DNA of 64,000 nt from positions 36,751-100,750 of the forward strand of contig JAFDFZ010000008.1 in assembly GCA_019309565.1 (NCBI GenBank), read 5' to 3'. Both the position numbers and the translations under genes were made by a program. Below the pieces are notes generated by a model. That model was not told the origin of the DNA and did no database searches. It was given only the letters and a program-made list of their open reading frames with translations. Numbering within the stretch: position 1 is the stretch's first letter; each line of letters opens with the position of its first letter. The DNA is from Deltaproteobacteria bacterium. GTDB lineage: Bacteria > Desulfobacterota > Desulfobacteria > Desulfobacterales > SURF-15. Of the stretch, positions 18,235 to 27,635 are shown in pieces.

Positions 18235-19457
18235 TCAAACAAACGTAACCTCCCTGTATTGTCAAACTGAAACGCTACAGGATCGACCCCCGCGTTGATC
18301 CCTTCTCTTTCCCGAAGCTCAGGCAAAAGTGCTTTCGATGCCCAAAAGGTTTCAAGATCCAGGGTATTTTTTATTCGCACCATACGAGCTTTTGCAGGCT
18401 CGGGAAGCTTGCTCAAGGCCGTTTCGATGGCTGCCCGATCATTTTCAAGAGCAATAGGAACCCTGGCGGCCCGAAACACCCCTGAAGTAATGGCATTCAT
18501 GTACATGGCAGAATAGTCTATTTGATCCTTAACCCTCCGGGTGGTCAGGTCTGCCCAGCCGATTCCCATGGCGTTCCCGTGGGAGGGCGCAGTAATATCA
18601 AGCACGATAAGCGTTCGATAGTCGGGTTCTCTCGGCCCTCCATCCCTGCGCCAGAAGCCGATGACATTGGGGTCCATCCCGCCGCCGCTTATATCCTTTC
18701 CGATTTCATCCACTATCAGAATATCCAGATCATCCACGGGAATTTTGGGGAAAAGTTTCCAGGCCTCTTTCAACAGGCGCTGATCGATTTCCACAAACGA
18801 TTCCGGCATCGCCAGTTGGATGTCCTGGGTTCCCCCCTTTGCGTTTTCCAGCACCGCTATTCCACAGAGAACAGGAGCTTTTTCCAGGATTGTTTCAGCG
18901 GCCGGTACAATGGCATCTGCCACACCGATACCATGAATGGCCTCAGCCCCCCGATGTTTGCCACAGCCGATCACAAGCATCTTACAAAGGCCCGATTCCA
19001 CCGGTCTTCTAAATAATGTATGGGGCTTTATTCGATTCAAAACAACGATGTGCTCTGCCTCAAGGGCGTCTTTGGAGAAAAAGACATCGGTACCGTTTGA
19101 CAATTTCCCAAGTGAAACCACATCCATCGTAGAGATGATGGGTGCGCCGACTGCATCTTCATGGATGCCCATATTTTTAAGCAAACTTTTCTGTCCCTCG
19201 GCCGTCGCTCCTCCGTGTGAGCCCATGGCGGGTATGATAAAGGGGCTTAGCCTGCGTTCTTTAAGACAGGATACCACGGCTCTAACAATCCGCTGAAGAT
19301 CATGGATACCCCGTGAACCCACTGCAATCGCCACACTGTCACCGGGCCGAGTATCCGCTTTTAGCTTTGAGAACCGGCCTCTTACCGCAGCTTCAATATC
19401 CTTAATGGAATCCGCCTTGAATGTCTGCTGGATTCTATACATTTCAGGGAATTTCAT
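18231..19457 (-). CDS. Lactate racemase-domain (LarA/DUF2088 family) protein
   Basis: A 408-residue protein of the LarA-like, nickel-pincer-nucleotide isomerase superfamily. Family-like segments are AIAVGSRGIHDLQ, PAMGSHGGATAEGQ (~residue 80), NRIKPHTLFRR and LVIGCGKHRGAEAIH with candidate metal-proximal histidines. The true substrate is unknown; many homologues are 2-hydroxyacid racemases or epimerases other than lactate racemase. No larB, larC or larE cofactor genes are nearby. GGGAG precedes the ATG. Coupling to xth (ATGA overlap) has no obvious functional logic. Confidence 0.8.
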   Translation of the reverse strand: MKFPEMYRIQQTFKADSIKDIEAAVRGRFSKLKADTRPGDSVAIAVGSRGIHDLQRIVRAVVSCLKERRLSPFIIPAMGSHGGATAEGQKSLLKNMGIHEDAVGAPIISTMDVVSLGKLSNGTDVFFSKDALEAEHIVVLNRIKPHTLFRRPVESGLCKMLVIGCGKHRGAEAIHGIGVADAIVPAAETILEKAPVLCGIAVLENAKGGTQDIQLAMPESFVEIDQRLLKEAWKLFPKIPVDDLDILIVDEIGKDISGGGMDPNVIGFWRRDGGPREPDYRTLIVLDITAPSHGNAMGIGWADLTTRRVKDQIDYSAMYMNAITSGVFRAARVPIALENDRAAIETALSKLPEPAKARMVRIKNTLDLETFWASKALLPELREREGINAGVDPVAFQFDNTGRLRLFE

Positions 19458-19618
19458 GCTCTATTTCTCCCATTATCAGTCGCTTTGTTTTAAACCTCCA
19501 TTTGTTGTTCGCTCTGGGTATAACAAAAAATTGAACAGATAGCCAACAAGAAAGCGTAAGGCAACAATTCTCGATGAACATTGTCAACAAAATTTTACAA
19601 CACTCAGTACGGTTTTTC

Positions 19619-19648
19619 TTGACATATCCCCTGATCATCGTTTTTATA
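19619..19648 (+). promoter_or_regulatory. Candidate promoter for the AOR gene
   Basis: TTGACA and TTTATA are separated by 18 bp, about 110 bp upstream of the AOR start, inside the 300-bp divergent gap 19458-19757. Nothing else is recognisable in that gap. Confidence 0.4.
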
Positions 19649-19757
19649 GGAATGCTGGTTTTTCTTATAAGAGTTCACTCCGATATTGATATTCACCGCT
19701 TGTCATTGAATATGTTTGACATGCAATCACGGGTAACGAATTGAAAGGAGGGAAAAC

Positions 19758-21494
19758 ATGGACAAAATATTAAGAATTAACATGGGAGCAGATGGCGGCC
19801 CAAAGGCCACCGAAGAACCCTTGGGAGATTATTCGGGTCTGGGTGGACGGGCGATGACCTCGGCGATCGTGTCAAAAGAAGTGCCCCCGCTTTGCCATCC
19901 GCTGGGTGAGGACAACAAGCTGGTCATCGCACCCGGGCTTTTGAGCGGAACGGCCGCGGCCATGTCCGGCAGGCTTTCCATCGGGTGCAAAAGTCCGCTG
20001 ACAGGTGGCATCAAGGAAGCCAATGCAGGAGGTCAACCCTCTCAGGTTCTTGCCCGACTGGGGTATGCCGCCATCGTTCTGGAAGGAAAACCCAGGGACG
20101 ACATCTTTTATAAAGTGTTCATCAATAAAGACGGTGTTACAATAACACCGGACAACAGTTTAAAGAAACTGGGCAACTACGACCTTGTGGACAAGATGAA
20201 AGCCGAATTCGGCGAGAAGATTGCCTGCATGTCCATTGGCCCTGCCGGTGAGATGAAGATGGCAGGGGCTTCGATCGCCTGTACGGATATGGAACTTCGG
20301 CCTACACGGCATGCAGGAAGGGGTGGTGTCGGAGCGGTAATGGGGGCTAAGGGGGTTAAAGTCATTGTTCTTGACGATACCGGCATGAAAATGCGCGCAT
20401 CCAAAGACCCTGAAAAATTTAGAGCGGCCAATAAAGAATTTGTAGCTGGACTTCGAAAACATCCGGTCAGCGGGGAGGGACTTCCGAAATACGGCACAAA
20501 TGTGCTAACCAATGTCATCAGCGAAGCAGGGGCATATCCGACGAAAAACTTCATGTGGGGAAGCTTCGAGATGTGTAATAAAATCAGCGGTGAAACTCAG
20601 GCTCAAACGGAAATCGACCGTGGCGGTGTTGCCACACACGGCTGTCACCGGGGCTGTGTCATCCGGTGCTCGGGTATCTATATGAACAAAGACGGCCATT
20701 ATCTTACCAAACAACCTGAGTACGAGACCGTTTGGGCACACGGCGGGAACTGCGGCATTGACGATCTTGATGCCATAGCTCAACTGGATCGTCTGGATGA
20801 CGATTATGGTCTCGATACCATCGAGATGGGGGCGACCATTGCCGTTGCCATGGAAGCGGGCATTGCGGAGTTCGGAGATGCGCAGGCTGCCATCAATCTT
20901 GTGAAAGAAGTTGGAAAGGGAACGCCTCTTGGGCGTATCTTGGGCAATGGCGCTGAAGTAACGGGCCGGGTTTTCGGTGTCGAAAGGATTCCCACGGTCA
21001 AAGGACAGGCGATGCCGGCTTATGACCCGCGGGGCATTCAAGGAATCGGTGTTACATATGCCACCAGCACCATGGGGGCGGACCACACCGCAGGGTACGC
21101 GGTTGCAACGAATATCCTGGGAGTAGGCGGAAGCGTGGATCCCCTGAAGCCCGAGGGCCAGGTGGAGCTGTCCAGGAATCTACAGATTGCCACAGCAGCA
21201 ATAGATTCTACCGGTATGTGTCTGTTCATAGCGTTTCCGTTGCTGGATCAACCCGAAACCTTCCAGGCCCTTATAGATATGCTTAATGCTTTTTACGGCC
21301 TGAGCTTAACAGCAGATGATGTGACGGAGCTGGGTAAAAAAGTGCTTAGCTTTGAAAGAGACTTCAACAACCGAGCGGGTTTCACAGCCCAAAAAGACAG
21401 GCTGCCCGAGTTCTTCAAAAAAGAGAAACTGCCACCGCATAACATCACCTTCCAGGTCAAGGACGAGGATCTGGATCAGGTATTCAACTGGTAA
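19758..21494 (+). CDS. aor: Aldehyde:ferredoxin oxidoreductase family protein
   Basis: Tungsto-bispterin enzyme family interconverting aldehydes and carboxylic acids with ferredoxin, 578 residues. The N-terminal pterin-binding domain has LGDYSGLGGRAMTS and MSGRLSIGCKSPLTGGIKEA. Cluster ligands are CHRGCVIRC (~residues 297-305) plus a distal cysteine in DSTGMCLFIAF (~490). RHAGRGGVGAVMGAKGVKVI is the conserved cofactor segment. AAGGAGGG precedes the ATG. A strong hairpin with a T run follows the stop. Physiological substrate is unknown; reduction of organic acids or detoxification of aldehydes are the usual roles. Confidence 0.92.
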   Translation: MDKILRINMGADGGPKATEEPLGDYSGLGGRAMTSAIVSKEVPPLCHPLGEDNKLVIAPGLLSGTAAAMSGRLSIGCKSPLTGGIKEANAGGQPSQVLARLGYAAIVLEGKPRDDIFYKVFINKDGVTITPDNSLKKLGNYDLVDKMKAEFGEKIACMSIGPAGEMKMAGASIACTDMELRPTRHAGRGGVGAVMGAKGVKVIVLDDTGMKMRASKDPEKFRAANKEFVAGLRKHPVSGEGLPKYGTNVLTNVISEAGAYPTKNFMWGSFEMCNKISGETQAQTEIDRGGVATHGCHRGCVIRCSGIYMNKDGHYLTKQPEYETVWAHGGNCGIDDLDAIAQLDRLDDDYGLDTIEMGATIAVAMEAGIAEFGDAQAAINLVKEVGKGTPLGRILGNGAEVTGRVFGVERIPTVKGQAMPAYDPRGIQGIGVTYATSTMGADHTAGYAVATNILGVGGSVDPLKPEGQVELSRNLQIATAAIDSTGMCLFIAFPLLDQPETFQALIDMLNAFYGLSLTADDVTELGKKVLSFERDFNNRAGFTAQKDRLPEFFKKEKLPPHNITFQVKDEDLDQVFNW

Positions 21495-21520
21495 TAAATG
21501 AAACCGTTTTTGATAAAAAT

Positions 21521-21550
21521 AAAAAGGGGGTTCGATCGAACTCCCTTTTT
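21521..21550 (+). terminator. Rho-independent terminator after AOR gene
   Basis: The stem AAAAAGGGGGTTC pairs with GAACTCCCTTTTT (one G-T pair) around a 4-nt loop and ends in a T run, 26 bp after the AOR stop. The A-rich left side could make it bidirectional. Confidence 0.85.
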
Positions 21551-21625
21551 ATTGGATCGAAAACCTGAAAGATATTTTCTCGGCAAAGACGGCCATCATT
21601 ATCAGACCGACATCTTGTCCCGCTT

Positions 21626-22225
21626 ATGGTTGAAAAGCATTTCCATATAGATATGTCCATCAAAGAGGCATTGATGCCTCTATTTTTGCCCCTTCTCGGA
21701 AAGGGGTTTCGGGTTACCGCTCAGATGGGGTGCAGTATCAAGGATTTCCTGTGCGGACAACTCGGAATCGATGCGGGTTATCTGGAGCATCGCATTCAAA
21801 CCGTTTTTCTTAATGGAAAAGCGGTCGACGATCTGGAAACCGCGCATATCATGGAAGGAGCAGTGCTGGCGCTTTCAGGTGCAATGCCGGGGCTGGCCGG
21901 AGCTACCCTGAGGCGGGGGGGGCGGCTTCGCCAGATGAGGGGTGAAATCTCTTATGCAAATGACCATGTGATATGCTCGGGAAAACAAGGACAATTAACG
22001 CTTAAGCTGTTTAATCTTACCTTAAAGGATCTTGGGCCGAGGTTCCTGCAAAGAGGCATCTGGGTAAAGGGAAAAGAACTGCAGCATTTTCTGACTCAGC
22101 GGGTAGATCTTATCCGGCAAAATTGCCGGGATATTAGACTAAACGGTCATACTGCCGATATCTCGAAGATTGTAACCACCGACTGGGGCGATTCGGATGT
22201 GCTTTTCACGGTCGCTTACGCTTAA
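21626..22225 (+). CDS. Uncharacterised protein with possible MoaD/ThiS-like beta-grasp N terminus
   Basis: A 199-residue soluble protein I cannot assign to a named family. Residues ~25-95 follow a MoaD/ThiS-like layout: FRVTAQMGCSIKDFL, then VFLNGKAVDDLETAHIMEGA, then ALSGAMPGLAGATLRRGG where sulfur carriers would end in a Gly-Gly tail. A second, unrelated ~100-residue region follows, with CSGKQGQLTLKLFNLTLKDLG and a tail rich in charged residues. Lying just after a pterin-dependent AOR, a role in cofactor or enzyme maturation is conceivable but inferred. The AOR terminator separates the two genes. No clear ribosome-binding site is visible at the track's start, and a later Met (SIKEALMPLF) is possible. 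Confidence 0.65.
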   Translation: MVEKHFHIDMSIKEALMPLFLPLLGKGFRVTAQMGCSIKDFLCGQLGIDAGYLEHRIQTVFLNGKAVDDLETAHIMEGAVLALSGAMPGLAGATLRRGGRLRQMRGEISYANDHVICSGKQGQLTLKLFNLTLKDLGPRFLQRGIWVKGKELQHFLTQRVDLIRQNCRDIRLNGHTADISKIVTTDWGDSDVLFTVAYA

Positions 22226-22250
22226 AGCCCTTTTTGCCAGTTTGACTGAA

Positions 22251-22266
22251 CCCCGTTGTTGGAAAA
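22251..22266. repeat. Partial CCCCG-type repeat end
   Basis: CCCCGTTGTTGGAA matches the left end of the repeat family (compare 12063), but no right end follows before serC. It is probably a truncated copy or solo end, between two convergent genes. Confidence 0.4.
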
Positions 22267-22281
22267 GCTCTATAAATCTTG

Positions 22282-23370
22282 CTATCCATACTTGCGTTCA
22301 AATGTTTTCATAAAATCGACAAGCGCCGCCACCGATGAGATTGTAACGGCATTATAGATTGAAACGCGGCAGCCGCCCACCGAACGATGGCCTTTCAAGC
22401 CGTAAAAACCGCTCATCTCGGCTTCCTGTATAAATTTGGCTTCCAGATTCTGAATCGACAGCCGGAAGGTTATGTTCATCAGAGAGCGACTGTCTGGCTC
22501 AGCGGTTGGGTTGTAAAACCCGCTTTCGTCCAATACGCCATAAAGCATTTGTGCTTTCTTCTGGTTGATGGATGCCATCTGCTCCAACCCGCCGATGGTC
22601 TCTTCCAGCCATTTCAGGACTAGCTGGGCGGTATAGATGGAAAAGCACGCGGGTGTATTGAACAGCGAGTTTTTGGATGCATGGGTTCTGTAACTAAGCA
22701 TGGTGGGCAAGGTCTCCGGCACCCTCTCAAGGAAATCCTTACGGATAATTGCCAGGCATGCACCGGCAGCTCCAAGATTTTTCTGGATCCCACCGTAAAG
22801 GAAACCAAATGGAGACACGTCAAACGGCCTGCTCATGATATCCGAAGACATGTCGGCCACAAGCGGTATATGTGCGGATTCCGGAAATTCCCTGAACTGG
22901 GTTCCCCTTATGGTATTGTTCGAAGTAAAATGAAGATAAGTGGAACCCTCATTATAAGGGATTTTTTGAGGGATATAAGAAAAATCCCGATCTTCTGAAG
23001 ATGCCACAATATGGATGGATTTGCCCTGAAGTTGAGCTTCCTTTATGGCTTTAGCGGACCACAAACCGGTGTTGACATAATCTGCCGTATCACCTGCTTT
23101 AAGGAAATTCATGGGAACCATGCAAAATTGCAGACTGGCACCGCCCTGCAGAAAGAGCACATGAAAACGCTCATCAAGTTTCAACAATCGCTTGAGCCGA
23201 TCCACAGCGTCATTTAACACACCTTCAAACCATCTGGATCTGTGGCTGATTTCCACAATAGACATCCCGGAATACTGGTAATCTAAAAAGGATTCCTGGA
23301 TCTCTTCTAACACACAAAGGGGCAGCGCTGAAGGTCCCGGGTTGAAATTGTGAACTTGCTTTTTTTTCAT
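22282..23370 (-). CDS. serC: Phosphoserine aminotransferase SerC
   Basis: PLP enzyme of serine biosynthesis converting 3-phosphohydroxypyruvate and glutamate to phosphoserine. The ORF track starts at 23415; ATG 23370 (MKKKQVHNFNPGPSALP) is preferred and gives 362 residues, the normal family length. Motifs: NFNPGPSALP, FLQGGASLQFCMVPMNF, VADMSSDIMSRPFDV, and YGGIQKNLGAAG containing the PLP-binding lysine. The C terminus GLKGHRSVGGCRVSIYNA is typical. It is divergent from hisD. Confidence 0.96.
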   Translation of the reverse strand: MKKKQVHNFNPGPSALPLCVLEEIQESFLDYQYSGMSIVEISHRSRWFEGVLNDAVDRLKRLLKLDERFHVLFLQGGASLQFCMVPMNFLKAGDTADYVNTGLWSAKAIKEAQLQGKSIHIVASSEDRDFSYIPQKIPYNEGSTYLHFTSNNTIRGTQFREFPESAHIPLVADMSSDIMSRPFDVSPFGFLYGGIQKNLGAAGACLAIIRKDFLERVPETLPTMLSYRTHASKNSLFNTPACFSIYTAQLVLKWLEETIGGLEQMASINQKKAQMLYGVLDESGFYNPTAEPDSRSLMNITFRLSIQNLEAKFIQEAEMSGFYGLKGHRSVGGCRVSIYNAVTISSVAALVDFMKTFERKYG

Positions 23371-23610
23371 CGTTTCTTTCCATTCTTTCTTTGAGCCTTT
23401 GTGTCTTTGTGGCAATGCAAAAAGATATTCTTTCTACCAATCGCATTGGAAATGTCAAATGGAATTTCTTTGCCCTTTTCAAATACAACAAGGTGTTGAC
23501 AACCATGAAAGCATCTCCTATGCAAGCAGGGAAAAGTTAATGGGACAATATATGAACCTGTTAAGGGTCGTTGAGGCGAATATCTTTTCAACCAAAGGAC
23601 AGAAGAGCTG

Positions 23611-24933
23611 ATGAAAATTTTCACCTACCCTTCGAAGACAGCAGAAAAAAAGATTTCATCCATTATAAACCGCAACTTGACATTCAAGAAAAAAGATATT
23701 GCTGAAGTCACAAAAATCATCGATTCCGTGAAGAAAAAGGGTGATACGGCGCTTATAGAATATGTCAACCGGTTCGACGCCCCTCATTTAACCATTGAAG
23801 AACTTCAGGTATCCTCAAGAGAACTTAAAGCGGCTTTAGGCCATGTGGAAGGAAGTTTCTTGCGAGCCTTAAACCGCGCGGCAAGACAAATTACAACGTT
23901 TCATCAACAACAGTTGCAACGGTCCTGGATCGATACTAGAAGAGCCGGCACCATACTCGGGCAAATGATCACACCGGTAGATACTGTGGGCCTTTATGTG
24001 CCGGGAGGAACAGGCGGGCAAACCCCTCTGGTATCCACTGTATTGATGGGAGCGATTCCAGCGCGGGTTGCCGGCGTAAATCGGATCGTGATGGCAACCC
24101 CACCCCGCAGGGATGGAACCGTAAACCCCCATCTTCTGGTGGCCGCAAAAAAAGCGGGGGTCACAGAAATCTATAAAATCGGAAGTGCCTGGGCGATTGG
24201 CGCGATGGCCTTCGGTACCAGGACGATTCCCAAAGCGGACATGATTGTAGGGCCCGGCAACATTTACGTCGCGCTGGCCAAACGAATAGTGGCCGGGGCT
24301 GTGGGCATCGACATGTTTGCCGGTCCAAGCGAAATTTTAATCGTGGCGGATACCACTGCAATACCCCGATTTATTGCAGCAGATCTTCTCTCTCAGGCGG
24401 AACACGACCCATTATCCTCCGCGATATTAGTAACGGATTCCATTGAAGTGGCCACGGCTGTGGAATCAGCCATCGACTCTCAGCTAAAGCAACTACCCCG
24501 GGGGGATATCGCACGAAAATCCATCGCCTCATACGGTGCCATTTTTACCGTACCGGATCTTGAATGCGCTCTTGAGCTTGCCAACCGAATCGCCCCGGAG
24601 CATCTGGAGCTTCAGATTAAAGATCCCTTCGCCTGTATTGGACGAATCCGGAATGCTGGAGCCATTTTCCTTGGTAATTATACTCCGGAGTCGATAGGCG
24701 ATTATATGGCAGGGCCCAATCATGTGCTTCCAACGGGTGGAACCGCACGATTTGCGTCGGCTCTTTCCGTCGACCACTTCGTTAAAAAAACCAGCCTCAT
24801 TCACTATACTTACGATGCATTTAAACGGGAAGCATCCGACACCGCCTGCCTGGCCCGGATCGAAGGCCTGGATGCCCATGCTATGGCCGTTCAAATAAGG
24901 ATAGGCGCCCCCAAAAAGCAGGATTCAGTGTAA
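23611..24933 (+). CDS. hisD: Histidinol dehydrogenase HisD
   Basis: Zinc enzyme catalysing the last two steps of histidine biosynthesis (L-histidinol to L-histidine with two NAD). Its 440 residues match the family. Diagnostic segments: VDTVGLYVPGGTGGQTPLVS, IVGPGNIYVALAKRIV, GIDMFAGPSEILIVAD, LLSQAEHDPLSSAILV with zinc-ligand and catalytic residues, RIAPEHLELQIKDP, and NHVLPTGGTARF near the C terminus. No other his genes are adjacent. Confidence 0.97.
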   Translation: MKIFTYPSKTAEKKISSIINRNLTFKKKDIAEVTKIIDSVKKKGDTALIEYVNRFDAPHLTIEELQVSSRELKAALGHVEGSFLRALNRAARQITTFHQQQLQRSWIDTRRAGTILGQMITPVDTVGLYVPGGTGGQTPLVSTVLMGAIPARVAGVNRIVMATPPRRDGTVNPHLLVAAKKAGVTEIYKIGSAWAIGAMAFGTRTIPKADMIVGPGNIYVALAKRIVAGAVGIDMFAGPSEILIVADTTAIPRFIAADLLSQAEHDPLSSAILVTDSIEVATAVESAIDSQLKQLPRGDIARKSIASYGAIFTVPDLECALELANRIAPEHLELQIKDPFACIGRIRNAGAIFLGNYTPESIGDYMAGPNHVLPTGGTARFASALSVDHFVKKTSLIHYTYDAFKREASDTACLARIEGLDAHAMAVQIRIGAPKKQDSV

Positions 24934-24969
24934 TTGAAAGTTTGCTGTATCGCACGGTAGCCATAAAGT

Positions 24970-26286
24970 TCATATATCTTTCAAACATAGATTTGCTGGA
25001 GATGCTTTAACAGCCTCGTCAACCGCCTTTAAAGTCTCTGAAAGTCGTTGAAGTTCCGGGGATTGGACCACAGGAATATTGTCATTGCCATTGTGATCCA
25101 GCGCGTCGATGACAAATTTGACGGTGATGATATCGGTATCTCTTGCAGGTTGATAGGCGACTGTTTTATCCTTATTGGTTACAATCTTCGATACAACGCC
25201 GGCCTCGACCAGCTCCGAGAGAATCTGGTTTGCCAGATAGACGGGGATCTTAAGATCTCTTGAGATTTCCTCAGCTTCCCAGGCGGCTTTCGGTCCGGAA
25301 AACCTTGTCACCAAAAAATGCACAATTCTCAAGGATAATAGCCGCTTGAAATAATGGCTGATTCGTCGAGATTCTCTTTCAACTATGGCGATGCTCAGGT
25401 TTTGATGAGCAAAGGCAACCTCTGCTCCCAGCAAAACAATAAGCCAGCTGATTTGAAGCCACACGAAAAAAAGGGGAAGCGCTGCAAAACTGCCGTATAT
25501 GGCATTATACCTGGAAACATCGACCTGGAAAAGGATATATGCCCGCTGGAAAATGACATGCAGTGTGCCTGCAATGATACCGGCCAGCAATGCTGAAGTG
25601 AAATTTACTCTTGTATTGGGAATAAAAACATACAAAAAGGTAAACAGAATCCAAAGCAGCGTGAACGGCAAGAGTTTTAACAAGAAGAAGATTGCAGGGC
25701 TGAATGCTTCGAAGAATCGGACTTCTTGTACGATGCCTTTGACTTCGCCGGCGAGAAAAACGGTCACGGCGCTGGTAACAACCAAGAATACCGGGCAGAT
25801 GAGCATCAGAGAAAAATAATCCGTCATCTTCCTGCCCATACTCCTTTGTCTTGCCACCCCCCATATATCGTTGAAGGCCTTTTCAATATGTGACAGGATT
25901 TTTATTACTGTATAAAAGAGTATGACAAGACCGACACCGGCAACAAGCCCTCCTTTCACGTTTTCGAGCAGTGTTCGAGCAAACCCAACCACCTGAACCG
26001 CCACCTGCTCCTGCCCTTTGAACTGCTCGTAGAGACCCGATTCGAGAGCCTTTTCAAATCCAAAACCTTTGGCAATGCCGAATAACAGTGCCATCACCGG
26101 CACAACCGAAAGCAGAGAGTAAAACGTCAGCGCCGACGCTCGCAAATGAATATCATCCTGTGCAACCCCTCTTATCGTCAAGGTAACGATTCGTAAAATA
26201 CTGATCAGCAGCCGTCTGGCAGGTGAAAGCCGTTCCTCCGGAAGCCGCCAGATTTCAGATTTTAATAACTGTACGGCCTTAAACAA
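24970..26286 (-). CDS. YihY/BrkB-family membrane protein
   Basis: Integral membrane protein of 438 residues of the YihY (formerly RNase BN) family. The first ~300 residues hold six hydrophobic helices with DIHLRASALTFYSLLSVVPVM and FKGQEQVA; a short helical region and a ~100-residue winged-helix-like C-terminal domain follow (AEEISRDLKIPVYLANQILSELVEAG). That C-terminal extension is found in a subset of the family. The start appears to be TTG (26286) after GGAATAGG. Function is unsettled: it is not a ribonuclease, and a transport role is only supposed. Confidence 0.85.
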   Translation of the reverse strand: MFKAVQLLKSEIWRLPEERLSPARRLLISILRIVTLTIRGVAQDDIHLRASALTFYSLLSVVPVMALLFGIAKGFGFEKALESGLYEQFKGQEQVAVQVVGFARTLLENVKGGLVAGVGLVILFYTVIKILSHIEKAFNDIWGVARQRSMGRKMTDYFSLMLICPVFLVVTSAVTVFLAGEVKGIVQEVRFFEAFSPAIFFLLKLLPFTLLWILFTFLYVFIPNTRVNFTSALLAGIIAGTLHVIFQRAYILFQVDVSRYNAIYGSFAALPLFFVWLQISWLIVLLGAEVAFAHQNLSIAIVERESRRISHYFKRLLSLRIVHFLVTRFSGPKAAWEAEEISRDLKIPVYLANQILSELVEAGVVSKIVTNKDKTVAYQPARDTDIITVKFVIDALDHNGNDNIPVVQSPELQRLSETLKAVDEAVKASPANLCLKDI

Positions 26287-26363
26287 ACCTATTCCTTTCC
26301 ACCTCCATGGTTTTTCTTGAAACTGAGGTTTGTTCCGGTTTCGGGTGTTGGGAAAATTAGCAT

Positions 26364-27017
26364 TTATTTGGATTCCTTCACCTCGAATGCCTCATCCAAT
26401 TGTGCCCTGATAAGCTTCACCCATTTTTGAATCACAGCTTTAGCGCGTTTTTTCATCAAACGGCGCTGTAAATCGATGCCGCCTGAATGTTGGCGGCTGT
26501 CTACAAGTGCAAGGAGTCTATCGGCGGTCTTTGAATCGAGAAACTCCACCTCAATCGAAGCTTCGTCCAGGCTTAAAGCAGTGTCTGCAGGGTGATAGGA
26601 AAGCCGCGGTTTGGTTGCTTTTACACCGGTTATCGCCACTCTAATACGAACCACATCAGGACCCGGAATATCAGAAACAACATGGCTTTTTTTCAAAGCG
26701 CCGATTAGTTCCTGTCTGAAATATTCGGTCAAGAATTTCAGTTCACCGGGATCTATGCCCCGTCCCAATGAATCTGGATGCAAATAGACGATGACAGGAT
26801 CGATGAAAAACCGGGTGTATTTCGCGGGTAGTTGTTCTGCGCTTTTCAGGGGCTTTCGATAAACATAGAGCCCCTTAATATTCGGATCTGCTTGCAGATC
26901 TCCATAATCGGCAAGGAATCCGGACCATTTGGGAGTTTTTGAAACACATCCCAAAAGAAATAGCAAGAGAAGACAGACCAATGGATTCAACGAAAACCGA
27001 GTGCAAACTGTTTTCAT
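26364..27017 (-). CDS. DUF3313-family lipoprotein
   Basis: Predicted outer-membrane or periplasmic lipoprotein of 217 residues. The signal peptide ends in the lipobox LLGC (Cys about residue 24). The body, from KWSGFLADYGDLQADPNIKGLY to the C-terminal helix MKKRAKAVIQKWVKLIRAQLDEAF, fits the DUF3313 family, whose role is not known. GAGG precedes the ATG. It is divergent from the small lipoprotein gene at 27636 across a repeat-rich 618-bp gap. Confidence 0.8.
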   Translation of the reverse strand: MKTVCTRFSLNPLVCLLLLFLLGCVSKTPKWSGFLADYGDLQADPNIKGLYVYRKPLKSAEQLPAKYTRFFIDPVIVYLHPDSLGRGIDPGELKFLTEYFRQELIGALKKSHVVSDIPGPDVVRIRVAITGVKATKPRLSYHPADTALSLDEASIEVEFLDSKTADRLLALVDSRQHSGGIDLQRRLMKKRAKAVIQKWVKLIRAQLDEAFEVKESK

Positions 27018-27213
27018 ATTTACCTCTTATTGCTGTCCAGAGAAGGCTACATCCATTTCCTGTTAATTACCAAACAGAGTATATGCTTAACACCATGCCG
27101 ATGGTTTTCCATTCCCTGTGCTGTCATCTGAAAGCAAAGGGAAAGGAGATCATAGAAATAATAGTTTGTTCTTCTTCAGAATGCAACCTGCTTTTGCCAG
27201 ATGTTATTATGAG

Positions 27214-27255
27214 CCAGGTTGAGCGGTTCCTCCTAACCCCGAACCCTGAACCTGG
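27214..27255. repeat. Inverted repeat built of degenerate words (locus 2)
   Basis: CCAGGTTGAGCGGTTC on the left and GAACCCTGAACCTGG on the right are near-perfect complements around an 11-nt spacer. The right side continues the word series (CCTGGAACCG). Located in the divergent gap 27018-27635, which also contains the CCCCG-type repeat at 27282. The AT-rich last part (27470-27560) shows no feature that I recognise. Confidence 0.5.
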
Positions 27256-27281
27256 AACCGATTAGTTTAGCTATAAGTAAA

Positions 27282-27391
27282 CCCCGTTAGAGAACGATGT
27301 TCTCTAACGACTATAGATGGTGGCATTAAACCACCATCTATAAGGAGTTATCTATACAACCGACAGGAGTCGGTGGCTTTCTCTAACGGGG
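27282..27391. repeat. CCCCG-type palindromic repeat, copy 2 (110 bp, nested hairpins)
   Basis: Perfect 13-bp terminal inverted repeats (CCCCGTTAGAGAA / TTCTCTAACGGGG) enclose three perfect hairpins: an 11-bp stem reusing the left end (27285-27309), a 12-bp stem TATAGATGGTGG (27312-27342) and a 5-bp stem CCGAC/GTCGG (27360-27373). TAAA flanks it on both sides (27278-27281 and 27392-27395). Nearly identical (3 differences by eye) to 32873-32982. Confidence 0.8.
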
Positions 27392-27635
27392 TAAACAATA
27401 TACCTGTTGGTAGCCGGAATCTTCCAGGGGGCAATGGGTTTTCTGCCATCCCCGGATAAGACATCGACATAAAATATGTTGATATATATGATCAATTGAT
27501 ATAATAAATATTTACATATGACGTATGTTGATGTATTTAATTAAATTTGAACTGCGGTTATGTTGAATTTGCCGCTTGTTACAGGTGGCAAATCGATAGC
27601 ATCGATCAGGATCCTTAAAGCAAAAGGAGGCGGTA

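Noticed and set aside
17578-18270. 230-aa plus-strand ORF over xth
   Set aside because: Antisense to exonuclease III, which has complete family motifs on the other strand.
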